Shown: piece after piece, positions 1 to 5,154 of the stretch
How the letters are laid out: each line of letters opens with the position of its first letter
How positions within the stretch are numbered: position 1 is the first letter of the stretch
Source of the DNA: Helicobacteraceae bacterium
GTDB taxonomy: Bacteria > Campylobacterota > Campylobacteria > Campylobacterales > Sulfurimonadaceae
Assembly (NCBI GenBank): GCA_027061425.1
Contig: JALSUN010000254.1
Span: 1-5,154 of the forward strand
Reading direction: 5' to 3'
DNA length: 5,154 nt
Program-made: the position numbers and the translations under genes
The notes under the pieces: generated by a model
Database searches by the model: none
What the model was told of the DNA's origin: nothing
The model's input: only the letters and a program-made list of their open reading frames with translations

Positions 1-905
1 AGACCCTCTGTTTTTAACCTTCCATGTTCATATAAATATTCAGGGACATAACCACTGATAAGGATTTTCCAGCTAAAAGGGATGTTCTCGCTATTTTTTC
101 CAGCATTTAGCCAAATGTTTGTTGTACAGTTTGTGGTTAAAGTGTTATAAAACTCAGGGCTTTTATACAGTTTATTGATCTCTTTAATATAGTTAAGAAA
201 CATTTGACGTGCATCTTCCAAATTTCCTGCCATCGGGTAGATGTAGACATCTTCAACAGGGTTGAACCGATAATTTGTACGCAGACCTATGACATCTCTC
301 TCATCTGCCACCACATAATGTAGTTCGTATTGACGGAAGAAACCTTTGATCATGGAGTACCCTTCACTCTTCTCTTTTCGTATCTCTATGGAAACTGCCA
401 GATGTTCACCATCAGAAAAACCAAAACTTACAAAAACATGGGCGACTGCGGGTCCCATCCAATAAACCGCGATGATGTCTACGCCTACCAACTTGTCTAT
501 ATCATAAGTTTTATCATAATAGTGTGGGGTGTAATCTGTCTCGCTGCGATAGGTAAAGTTACGAATGTTATGAAAAGTATAGAGGTTTTTGTCTTGTGTC
601 ACATATGAAGAGACGGCAACATCATCTTGCCAGTTTCTGTTGTTGGAAGGAGACAAGGTACGTTGCCCCATTAAAACCAAAGAAAATAAAATCCCAAAAG
701 CACCAAACATCCGCCAGCGCACTGGACGATACCAGACACCTATCAGCGTAGCGAATGAGAAAATACCAAAGATTATGGCTAAAAGTAGACGCCCAACCTC
801 ACCAAAAGGCCCTGTATAGAGAAGTGCAAAAGTCCCCCAAACTCCAAAACCAATAACTAACAGACTCAGTAAAATAAGACCCAACACTCTGAACACTTTA
901 TGCAT
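1..905 (-). CDS. Membrane protein with DUF4105 / Lnb_N periplasmic domain (C-terminus cut by window)
   Basis: This frame is open from an ATG at 905 to the window edge, giving 301 codons with no stop, so the C-terminus is missing. The N-terminus holds three predicted membrane segments (about residues 4-30, 37-58 and 66-80). A soluble, presumably periplasmic domain follows from about residue 91. That domain reads like DUF4105, also named the Lnb N-terminal periplasmic domain: VRNF-like 'NIRNFTYRSETDYTP' (113-127), a His in 'AVAHVFVSF' (H156), 'IEIRKEKSEGYS' (173-184), 'GFFRQYELHYVVADERD' (188-204), and 'NCTTNIW' with C260. His before Cys fits a permuted papain/NlpC-P60-like site, which is inference. 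Lnb proteins of Bacteroidota have been reported as lipoprotein N-acyltransferases; DUF4105 proteins elsewhere are mostly uncharacterised. The start at 905 is preferred over an in-frame ATG at 920 because GGAG lies 6 nt before it. It lies downstream of, and in the same direction as, two lipoprotein genes. Family call is strong; enzymatic role is uncertain. Confidence 0.88.
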   Translation of the reverse strand, partial: MHKVFRVLGLILLSLLVIGFGVWGTFALLYTGPFGEVGRLLLAIIFGIFSFATLIGVWYRPVRWRMFGAFGILFSLVLMGQRTLSPSNNRNWQDDVAVSSYVTQDKNLYTFHNIRNFTYRSETDYTPHYYDKTYDIDKLVGVDIIAVYWMGPAVAHVFVSFGFSDGEHLAVSIEIRKEKSEGYSMIKGFFRQYELHYVVADERDVIGLRTNYRFNPVEDVYIYPMAGNLEDARQMFLNYIKEINKLYKSPEFYNTLTTNCTTNIWLNAGKNSENIPFSWKILISGYVPEYLYEHGRLKTEG

Positions 906-911
906 GTACCA

Positions 912-915
912 CTCC
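912..915 (-). promoter_or_regulatory. Ribosome binding site deciding the start at 905
   Basis: On the minus strand GGAG lies 6 nt upstream of the ATG at 905. The alternative in-frame ATG at 920 has no purine-rich sequence at a useful distance, so 905 is the better start. Confidence 0.6.
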
Positions 916-932
916 AACATATTAAAGGTGCT

Positions 933-938
933 ATCATA
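933..938 (-). promoter_or_regulatory. Possible -10 element for the DUF4105 gene
   Basis: TATGAT on the minus strand lies 27 nt before the ATG at 905, which would give a leader of about 20 nt. No convincing -35 hexamer is visible 16-18 nt upstream. The 178-nt gap after the lipoprotein stop codon makes a separate promoter plausible, but read-through from the lipoprotein pair is equally possible. Confidence 0.3.
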
Positions 939-1083
939 GCTAACAACTACTAAGACTTTAAAACTCTTTACCCGTCTCTATACGGGCATATTTCAGGAGG
1001 CAGTAACTATCCAAGCATCTATCTTCAAATGGATTTTTAGTCAACGCATCTCATATTTTCAGACACTTTAGGATGTCTTTAGA

Positions 1084-2580
1084 TTAAGAGCACCCACCAT
1101 GGGTCACGATGAAGGTACCAAACTTCTTTTTTGGACCATCATCTTCATCTATACCATTTGGGTTTCCATTGGGTTGTGGTGGGTCTATGGTTCCCATAGG
1201 GATACTCACAAGTGTACCATCATAAACACCACTCAGCAGTGCCTCTTGAAAAAGGCCCATAACACTGTGTATCCTGTAAGCTTCACCTTTTTTCAAGATG
1301 CTACTTAAGTCAACATCGACACTGTCTGCATTGTCATAGTTATAAATGACCACCCTACCCCTACGCGGATCAATCCCATTAGCATCAACAAAGATTTTAT
1401 TGCCTGAAGTGGGTCTCGAGGTCTCAAAAGTGTTGCCAGAGAGATCATTAATGATGTTGTCAGGATTTTGGTCGATGTTACCGTAGATGGTGTTACCACT
1501 AAGGTCAAACTGATCCCACTTATCATACACCTCAAGTCGCTCTACCAAGTAGTTGTCGATGAGTTGTGCACTGCCTGAGACATCATCCGAGGTAATGCTC
1601 GCACCACGGTTGACTTGAGAGTATCCTTTGTTGTTTTTCACCAAAAGGTTTTTGACACCTGACTTGGTGTAGATGATAAGGTTTGTTTTTTGTTGCGAAT
1701 CTCTTGGGTCTGAGGCACCTGCTAAAAACCAGACATTGTTCTCTATAGTAAAATTGTTTATAGGTGCAGCACCTGTACTATAAGGATGAATACCTGTTTG
1801 AAAACCAAAAAAGACAATGTTATTCGTAAGATGTTTATACCCCGTAGTGTTTTGTGTATAGACACCATGTGACGCACCCCGTCCCGAGTGTGCAAATCCA
1901 TTATTATAGATGATGTTACCATGCAAAGTAGCGTCCACTGCTGTTTTCCAGAAGTCTATACCCCCACCAATGTTGTCATAAGTCAGGCAGTTAAAGATGT
2001 TAGTATGTGCTCCAAAAACAGCAATCCCAGACTTCGCTTCAACATCAGGGTACCGCTCTGTTATGTTACCTCTGTTGGTGTCTGTAGAGGTCGCTTCTAA
2101 GTTATAAAAATCTGTCCACTGCCCTGAAACTGTTAGTCCAGCACCACTACTACCACTGTTATGAGAGTTTATGAGCACACGCTGACCAGGAAGCGGTCTT
2201 ATAGTGACAGGATGCCCTGCGACGCCACTGATCTCTGAGACAAAACTGCCCTTGTAGACACCCTCTTTTATCCAGATAGTTTGACCGGGTCTTGCAGGAG
2301 AGTCCTTAGAGAGTGCCGTTACAAGATCTATAGGATCTGCCTTCGTTCCTGCACTACTACTTGTTCCATTTAAAGAGACAAAGACACCTTCAGGTATTTC
2401 AAGAGGCAGGTTTTTACAAGTTGATGCTGAGAAAGTTGTCTCATCATACTGGTTAAAAGCTTTTTTACTGATGTTTAAAGTAGGCTTATCTTCTACAGAT
2501 GGCTTTTCCTCTTTATCACTACAAGACGTTATACTCAACATTAGCAAAGTAGTCAGTGACAAGGTCAAAAATATCTTCAT
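1084..2580 (-). CDS. Right-handed parallel beta-helix lipoprotein (downstream tandem copy)
   Basis: A 498-aa protein. Residues 1-20 form a lipoprotein signal peptide ending in the lipobox ITSC, with lipidated Cys20. The next residues are Ser-Asp, which in Lol-type sorting favours the outer membrane. A charged linker (21-40) leads to a pectin-lyase-like region: the entry motif 'ADPIDLVTAL' (81-90), 'IWIKEGVYKGSF' (102-113), then Asn/Gly-rich beta-helix turns to about residue 390, including 'GGIDFW' (206-211), 'GRGASHGVYTQN' (233-244) and 'TGIHPY' (262-267). A C-terminal beta-sandwich-like segment begins at 'DPRRGR' (404-409) and holds 'YRIHSV' and 'SGVYDGT'. The protein ends with 'FIVTHGGC' plus Ser. 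Beta-helix proteins of this kind often bind or cleave polysaccharides, but no catalytic set of a named lyase family is recognisable, so the substrate is unknown. It starts 10 nt after the stop of its paralogue, with only a weak purine stretch (AAGAGAAG) before the ATG, suggesting translational coupling. Confidence 0.9.
   Translation of the reverse strand: MKIFLTLSLTTLLMLSITSCSDKEEKPSVEDKPTLNISKKAFNQYDETTFSASTCKNLPLEIPEGVFVSLNGTSSSAGTKADPIDLVTALSKDSPARPGQTIWIKEGVYKGSFVSEISGVAGHPVTIRPLPGQRVLINSHNSGSSGAGLTVSGQWTDFYNLEATSTDTNRGNITERYPDVEAKSGIAVFGAHTNIFNCLTYDNIGGGIDFWKTAVDATLHGNIIYNNGFAHSGRGASHGVYTQNTTGYKHLTNNIVFFGFQTGIHPYSTGAAPINNFTIENNVWFLAGASDPRDSQQKTNLIIYTKSGVKNLLVKNNKGYSQVNRGASITSDDVSGSAQLIDNYLVERLEVYDKWDQFDLSGNTIYGNIDQNPDNIINDLSGNTFETSRPTSGNKIFVDANGIDPRRGRVVIYNYDNADSVDVDLSSILKKGEAYRIHSVMGLFQEALLSGVYDGTLVSIPMGTIDPPQPNGNPNGIDEDDGPKKKFGTFIVTHGGCS
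1100..1114. repeat. 15-nt block identical to 2607-2621 (tandem paralogue ends)
   Basis: TGGGTCACGATGAAG occurs here and at 2607-2621, at matching places near the 3' ends of the two lipoprotein genes (encoding the 'FIVTH' ending). It reflects the duplication and gives a short homology 1507 nt apart. Confidence 0.7.
1189..1203. repeat. 15-nt block identical to 2702-2716 (tandem paralogue ends)
   Basis: GGTTCCCATAGGGAT occurs here and at 2702-2716, encoding the shared 'IPMGT' of the C-terminal segment. The two copies are 1513 nt apart and in the same orientation, as expected for a tandem gene duplication. Confidence 0.7.
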
Positions 2581-2590
2581 TTCTTCTCTT

Positions 2591-4201
2591 TTACTGACAC
2601 GCAGCGTGGGTCACGATGAAGACACCGAAAAGTTCATAAGGATCATCACCTTCACCTGCATTTATAGCACCCTTTAAACCATAAGGCTGTGGAGGTGCGA
2701 CGGTTCCCATAGGGATCTTTACCTCAGTACCATCATAGACACCACTTACTATAGGTTCACCATAAAGATCAAACACAGAGTGTATACGATAAGCGGCACC
2801 CACTTTCATGATGTTAGAGAGGTCAACACTTACATTTTGATCCCTGTCATAGTTAAAAATGGTAATGCGTCCACGTCTTGGATCGTAAGCATTTTTAATA
2901 TAAAAGATCTTTTTACCTGTTGTGGGTTCTGAGCTGTTAAGATCATTACCACCTAAATCACTAATGTAAGTGGTATCACCAGAGACACCATGAAAGACCG
3001 AAGTGTTTTTGATTTGGATACCCCCAACTGGCCAGTTGTCTTGTAATTTAAGGTTTTGCACCAAGTAGTTGTTTTCTAAAAGCGCCCCTTCATTTTCAAA
3101 CTGTACCCCTTTATAGTTAGAGAAGTAACCTAGCATCGTACGACCAATGTCCGAGTACCCTTGGTTGTTTTTCATCACAAGGTTTTTAACTGGCTGATAC
3201 CCACCAACCAGACAGTCATACTTTTTCATCCCCTTACGAATGTCTGATGCCCCCGTTAAGAACCATGTGTTGTCTTCAATGTCAAAGTTTTCTAAACCCC
3301 TGCGTATACCATTTCCATCGATCACTTTACCTGTCTGATAAGCATGGATACCTGTTCCAAAACCGTAAAATATAACATTGTTAGTAATCTTTTTAATCCC
3401 ATCAAAGTTCTGTGTATAGATAGCGTGACCATGACCCCGACCGTAAGAGCCATCAGCAGGTTGTGCACTCCAACCGTTGTTATAGATGATACTTCCATAG
3501 GTCTCCGTGTCTATCCCTGTAAAACCATCGGTACGTTTACTCCACGCATCGATGCCACCGGCATTATCATGAGAGACAAAGTTGATGACCTTGTTGGTTG
3601 AGCCTATGATGTTCACCCCTGCTCTAAGCGTGATATCTGAAGGATTAGAGGAGTTATCTACAGTAGAGACACGGTTACCATCATAACTCGTCACCTCTAT
3701 GCCGTAGTACTCTGTCCATGTTCCATTGATAAGCAGTCCAGAGCCTGACGTGGCTTTGGTAGTGTCTATCATCACAAATTTTCCCGGGTAAGGCTTCACC
3801 TTTATAGGATTACCCTCACTACCACGAAGCTCACTCGTAAACGTTCCCTTATACACACCTTCCATCAACCAAAGTGTCTCTCCATCATTCACTTTACCAT
3901 TGTTCTCAAGTGCTGTCTGCAGATCTAAAGGATCACTCTCTGTTCCTGATGCATTAGCATCACCATCAGGTGCAGCAAAAATACCAGTGGGAACTTCTAT
4001 AGGTAAAGGTGTACAAGTAGACATAGCAAAAGTGCTTGCATCATAGCGGTTAAAGGCATCTTTATCGTTTGAGTGAACACTCTTTGATCTGTTTTCATCC
4101 TGCAGTTTATCCACATTCGAATCCTGACTTGAACTGTCACTACAAGCACTAAACACCAATACAGCCACACTAGACATCACAGTTTTATATATATTATTCA
4201 A
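2591..4201 (-). CDS. Right-handed parallel beta-helix lipoprotein (upstream tandem copy, likely TTG start)
   Basis: From the TTG at 4201 this is a 536-aa lipoprotein. The signal peptide begins MNNIYKTV and ends at lipobox VFSAC, with Cys20 followed by Ser-Asp. The frame stays open upstream to an ATG at 4288, but that adds 29 residues unlike a signal peptide and would start upstream of the best promoter (-10 at 4242-4250). TTG has GGA 6 nt before it and puts the lipid Cys at residue 20, as in the paralogue. Order in the mature protein: acidic/Ser-rich linker, 'AFNRYD...STC' (49-63), entry motif 'SDPLDLQTAL' (89-98), beta-helix with 'GGIDAW' (215-220), 'GRGHGHAIYTQN' (254-265) and 'TGIHAY' (283-288), then the C-terminal segment from 'DPRRGR' (440-445) and the ending 'FIVTHAAC' plus Gln. 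It is homologous along its whole length to the downstream gene; the 69 residues from DPRRGR onward match at 45 positions by hand count. First gene of the probable operon; substrate unknown. Confidence 0.88.
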   Translation of the reverse strand: MNNIYKTVMSSVAVLVFSACSDSSSQDSNVDKLQDENRSKSVHSNDKDAFNRYDASTFAMSTCTPLPIEVPTGIFAAPDGDANASGTESDPLDLQTALENNGKVNDGETLWLMEGVYKGTFTSELRGSEGNPIKVKPYPGKFVMIDTTKATSGSGLLINGTWTEYYGIEVTSYDGNRVSTVDNSSNPSDITLRAGVNIIGSTNKVINFVSHDNAGGIDAWSKRTDGFTGIDTETYGSIIYNNGWSAQPADGSYGRGHGHAIYTQNFDGIKKITNNVIFYGFGTGIHAYQTGKVIDGNGIRRGLENFDIEDNTWFLTGASDIRKGMKKYDCLVGGYQPVKNLVMKNNQGYSDIGRTMLGYFSNYKGVQFENEGALLENNYLVQNLKLQDNWPVGGIQIKNTSVFHGVSGDTTYISDLGGNDLNSSEPTTGKKIFYIKNAYDPRRGRITIFNYDRDQNVSVDLSNIMKVGAAYRIHSVFDLYGEPIVSGVYDGTEVKIPMGTVAPPQPYGLKGAINAGEGDDPYELFGVFIVTHAACQ

Positions 4202-4205
4202 AAAA

Positions 4206-4212
4206 TTTCCAC
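4206..4212 (-). promoter_or_regulatory. Ribosome binding site supporting the TTG start at 4201
   Basis: GTGGAAA on the minus strand places GGA 6 nt before the TTG at 4201. The internal ATG at 4177 has only an AT-rich, purine-poor leader, and the far ATG at 4288 lies upstream of the likely transcription start. The match to a consensus Shine-Dalgarno is only partial. Confidence 0.45.
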
Positions 4213-4241
4213 ATACTTGAAATACCTTTTTATTTGTATTG

Positions 4242-4250
4242 ATTATATCA
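4242..4250 (-). promoter_or_regulatory. Extended -10 promoter for the lipoprotein pair
   Basis: The minus strand reads TGATATAAT, a perfect TATAAT with the TGn extension. Transcription would start near 4235, leaving a leader of roughly 34 nt before the TTG at 4201. No good -35 hexamer is seen, which is normal for extended -10 promoters and for Campylobacterota sigma-70 promoters. It sits inside the frame that runs up to 4288, which argues against translation starting there. Confidence 0.6.
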
Positions 4251-4335
4251 CAACAAATACTTTCTACTGGTAGTACAACAAAATTCATAAACTTGCCTTC
4301 ATGTTTAAAAACAGCTAAAATCCACTTAATTTACC

Positions 4336-4344
4336 TATATAAAT
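4336..4344 (+). promoter_or_regulatory. Possible -10 region for the divergent beta-barrel gene
   Basis: TATATAAAT lies 17 nt before the ATG at 4362 in AT-rich DNA, with no convincing -35. If used, the leader would be only about 10 nt, and no good Shine-Dalgarno is visible, so the transcript would be nearly leaderless. An undetected promoter further upstream is possible. Confidence 0.3.
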
Positions 4345-4361
4345 TGGATACCATCATCCCC

Positions 4362-4952
4362 ATGAAAAAAACAGTTATAGCGCTTATCTGCCTCCTCTCT
4401 GCACAGCAGTTTCTCATGGCACAATCCTATCTGCACACAAGAGTCGGCGCAGGGTGGGGACGGTATGCCCCCTATGATAAAGAAGCTTTAGACCATGACG
4501 AGCACTACGTTAACTATGCATTGCTTGCAGATGTAGAGTATGGAGAAGAACTTCACATTAGAGGTATGTATGACAATCTCTCTTTGCTTTTAGGCGTAAG
4601 AGCCGGCTATAACTTACGAGACATTCAAGGTATTTACACTAAAAATAGATGGGAACCAGATGCAAACATCACAGCAAACATGTACAGTGGCTTTGTCACT
4701 TTAGGAACATCCCTACAACTCTCTAAAAATTTCAGTATGTTTTTACAAGCGAACATTGGTCCCACCTATATAACCTGGTATCAGGAAGGTCAGTACAAGG
4801 ACCATTTTTGGGTCTTCTACCTACCTATGGACTTGGGAGGTACTTACAAACTTCATGATGACCTTTTCCTCACTTTTGGTCTCAACATACAAATGCCCAT
4901 CTATACCGGTACACAAGAGACATTTGTCATAGGTATTAAAAAAGCATTTTAA
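4362..4952 (+). CDS. Small exported outer-membrane beta-barrel protein
   Basis: From the ATG at 4362 this encodes 196 aa. The N-terminus is a classic Sec signal peptide: Lys2-Lys3, a hydrophobic core, and likely signal peptidase I cleavage after Ala20 ('FLMA|QS'). The frame extends upstream to an ATG at 4239, but those 41 residues would bury the signal peptide and overlap the divergent promoter, so they are rejected. The mature part alternates polar and hydrophobic/aromatic residues in short strands ('YLHTRVGAGWGRY', 'LSLLLGVRAGYNL', 'YSGFVTLGTSLQL', 'FSMFLQANIGPTYITW', 'LFLTFGLNIQMPIY') and ends with 'FVIGIKKAF'. A C-terminal Phe is the usual BAM recognition signal of outer-membrane barrels. 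About 175 mature residues fits an eight-stranded barrel. No specific family or ligand is recognised. It is transcribed away from the lipoprotein pair, so shared regulation is possible. Confidence 0.82.
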   Translation: MKKTVIALICLLSAQQFLMAQSYLHTRVGAGWGRYAPYDKEALDHDEHYVNYALLADVEYGEELHIRGMYDNLSLLLGVRAGYNLRDIQGIYTKNRWEPDANITANMYSGFVTLGTSLQLSKNFSMFLQANIGPTYITWYQEGQYKDHFWVFYLPMDLGGTYKLHDDLFLTFGLNIQMPIYTGTQETFVIGIKKAF

Positions 4953-5001
4953 TACGCTTCATTTAAAAATGCAGACTACTCTTTGTAACAAACTTCTACG
5001 A

Positions 5002-5007
5002 TATACT
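5002..5007 (+). promoter_or_regulatory. Possible -10 element for the hemolysin III-like gene
   Basis: TATACT lies 19 nt before the GTG start. A start of transcription near 5014 would fall just before the Shine-Dalgarno, giving a very short leader. No -35 match at normal spacing was found, and read-through from the beta-barrel gene 74 nt upstream is also possible because no terminator is visible between them. Confidence 0.3.
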
Positions 5008-5014
5008 TTCTAAA

Positions 5015-5020
5015 AAGGAG
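5015..5020 (+). promoter_or_regulatory. Strong ribosome binding site deciding the GTG start at 5027
   Basis: AAGGAG lies 6 nt before the GTG at 5027, an optimal spacing. No ATG lies nearby in this frame, so GTG is the confident start. Confidence 0.75.
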
Positions 5021-5026
5021 CACCCA

Positions 5027-5154
5027 GTGAGAGAGACATTTACATTTTTAGGTCTGCACGATCCTATCAGTGCCTGGTCACATCTCATCGCAGCTTTTGG
5101 TTTTCTGATCGCTGGCTTTTATCTTATCTACAAAGGTCGCGGTTCTAAACTGCG
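5027..5154 (+). CDS. Hemolysin III / PAQR-family membrane protein (N-terminal fragment, cut by window)
   Basis: Only 42 codons are inside the window. The GTG start is set by an optimal AAGGAG. The peptide contains 'HDPISAWSHLIAAF' (11-24), matching the first conserved motif of hemolysin III/PAQR proteins, with the Ser-x3-His pattern (S15, H19) in which the His belongs to the family's metal-binding set. A hydrophobic stretch (about 20-35) then forms the first membrane helix, followed by a positively charged loop (K36-G-R-G). These are integral inner-membrane proteins with seven helices; most bacterial members have no proven haemolytic function and may be metal-dependent hydrolases. The call rests on one motif and one helix. 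Confidence 0.72.
   Translation, partial: MRETFTFLGLHDPISAWSHLIAAFGFLIAGFYLIYKGRGSKL

Larger units (their letters stand above)
906..1083. other. Intergenic gap between lipoprotein gene and DUF4105 gene
   Basis: This 178-nt stretch separates two genes read in the same (minus) direction. It contains two small inverted repeats, 971-975/982-986 (CCCGT/ACGGG, 6-nt loop) and 1061-1065/1074-1078 (AGACA/TGTCT). Neither is followed on the minus strand by a proper T-run, so neither is called a terminator. A plus-strand frame is open from 940 to about 1072 but lacks a start codon. The only other candidate element is the -10-like TATGAT near 935. Confidence 0.5.

Noticed and set aside
330..819. Two overlapping plus-strand open frames (330-608 and 589-819).
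   Set aside because: They lie antisense to the DUF4105 gene, whose minus-strand frame gives a recognisable conserved domain. Their translations have no domain character.
971..986. Small hairpin CCCGT/ACGGG with a 6-nt loop as a terminator.
   Set aside because: The stem is only 5 bp and no T-run follows it directly on either strand.
940..1072. Plus-strand frame open for about 44 codons with an internal GGAGG at 996-1000.
   Set aside because: It has no start codon, the GGAGG has no start codon at a suitable distance, and the translation is not recognisable.
1061..1078. Inverted repeat AGACA/TGTCT just after the downstream lipoprotein stop, as a terminator.
   Set aside because: Short AT-rich stem and, on the minus strand, followed by GAAAATATG rather than a T-run.
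1099..1308. Plus-strand open frame starting at 1099.
   Set aside because: Antisense to the conserved C-terminal segment of the downstream lipoprotein, which is well supported by comparison with its paralogue.
3344..3601. Plus-strand 85-codon open frame.
   Set aside because: Antisense to the beta-helix core of the upstream lipoprotein; no ribosome binding site or protein signature.
4202..4288. N-terminal extension of the upstream lipoprotein to the ATG at 4288.
   Set aside because: The 29 extra residues precede the signal peptide, do not resemble a signal sequence, and overlap the extended -10 promoter at 4242-4250.
4239..4361. N-terminal extension of the beta-barrel protein to the ATG at 4239.
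   Set aside because: It would place 41 residues before a clear Sec signal peptide and overlap the divergent promoter region.
4380..4391. Possible lipobox at Cys10 of the beta-barrel protein (ALIC).
   Set aside because: The hydrophobic stretch before it is too short and continues well past the Cys; cleavage after Ala20 by signal peptidase I fits better.

Overview
The window looks like a chromosomal segment from a moderately AT-rich Gram-negative bacterium. It encodes two lipoproteins with a lipobox, an exported beta-barrel ending in Phe, and a membrane protein with a periplasmic domain. The promoter style (an extended -10 with no clear -35) and the overall gene feel would suit Campylobacterota (Sulfurovum/Sulfurimonas-like). 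That placement is an impression, not a proof, since no phylogenetic marker gene is present.

Layout. Minus strand, right to left: a right-handed parallel beta-helix lipoprotein (2591-4201, probably a TTG start), then a second, clearly homologous beta-helix lipoprotein (1084-2580) only 10 nt downstream. After a 178-nt gap comes a membrane protein with a DUF4105/Lnb_N-type periplasmic domain (1-905), whose C-terminus lies outside the window. Plus strand, diverging from the first lipoprotein across about 160 nt of AT-rich DNA: a small exported outer-membrane beta-barrel protein (4362-4952), then the beginning of a hemolysin III/PAQR-type membrane protein (5027 to the window edge).

How the parts may relate. 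The lipoprotein pair is almost certainly one transcription unit created by gene duplication. Both proteins share a pectin-lyase-like beta-helix core, a C-terminal beta-sandwich-like segment, a Ser-Thr-Cys near the mature N-terminus and a penultimate Cys at the C-terminus. Their substrate is unknown. The neighbouring Lnb_N-domain gene is notable because Lnb proteins have been linked to lipoprotein N-acylation in Bacteroidota. Whether that applies here, or the neighbourhood is coincidental, cannot be decided from sequence alone. The divergent beta-barrel protein is also an envelope component and could be a surface partner, but this is only positional inference.

I found no tRNA, rRNA, CRISPR array, insertion sequence or clear phage/defence system. 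The most interesting material is the duplicated beta-helix lipoprotein pair with its conserved terminal cysteines, the unusual start region of the upstream copy, and the nearby Lnb_N gene.
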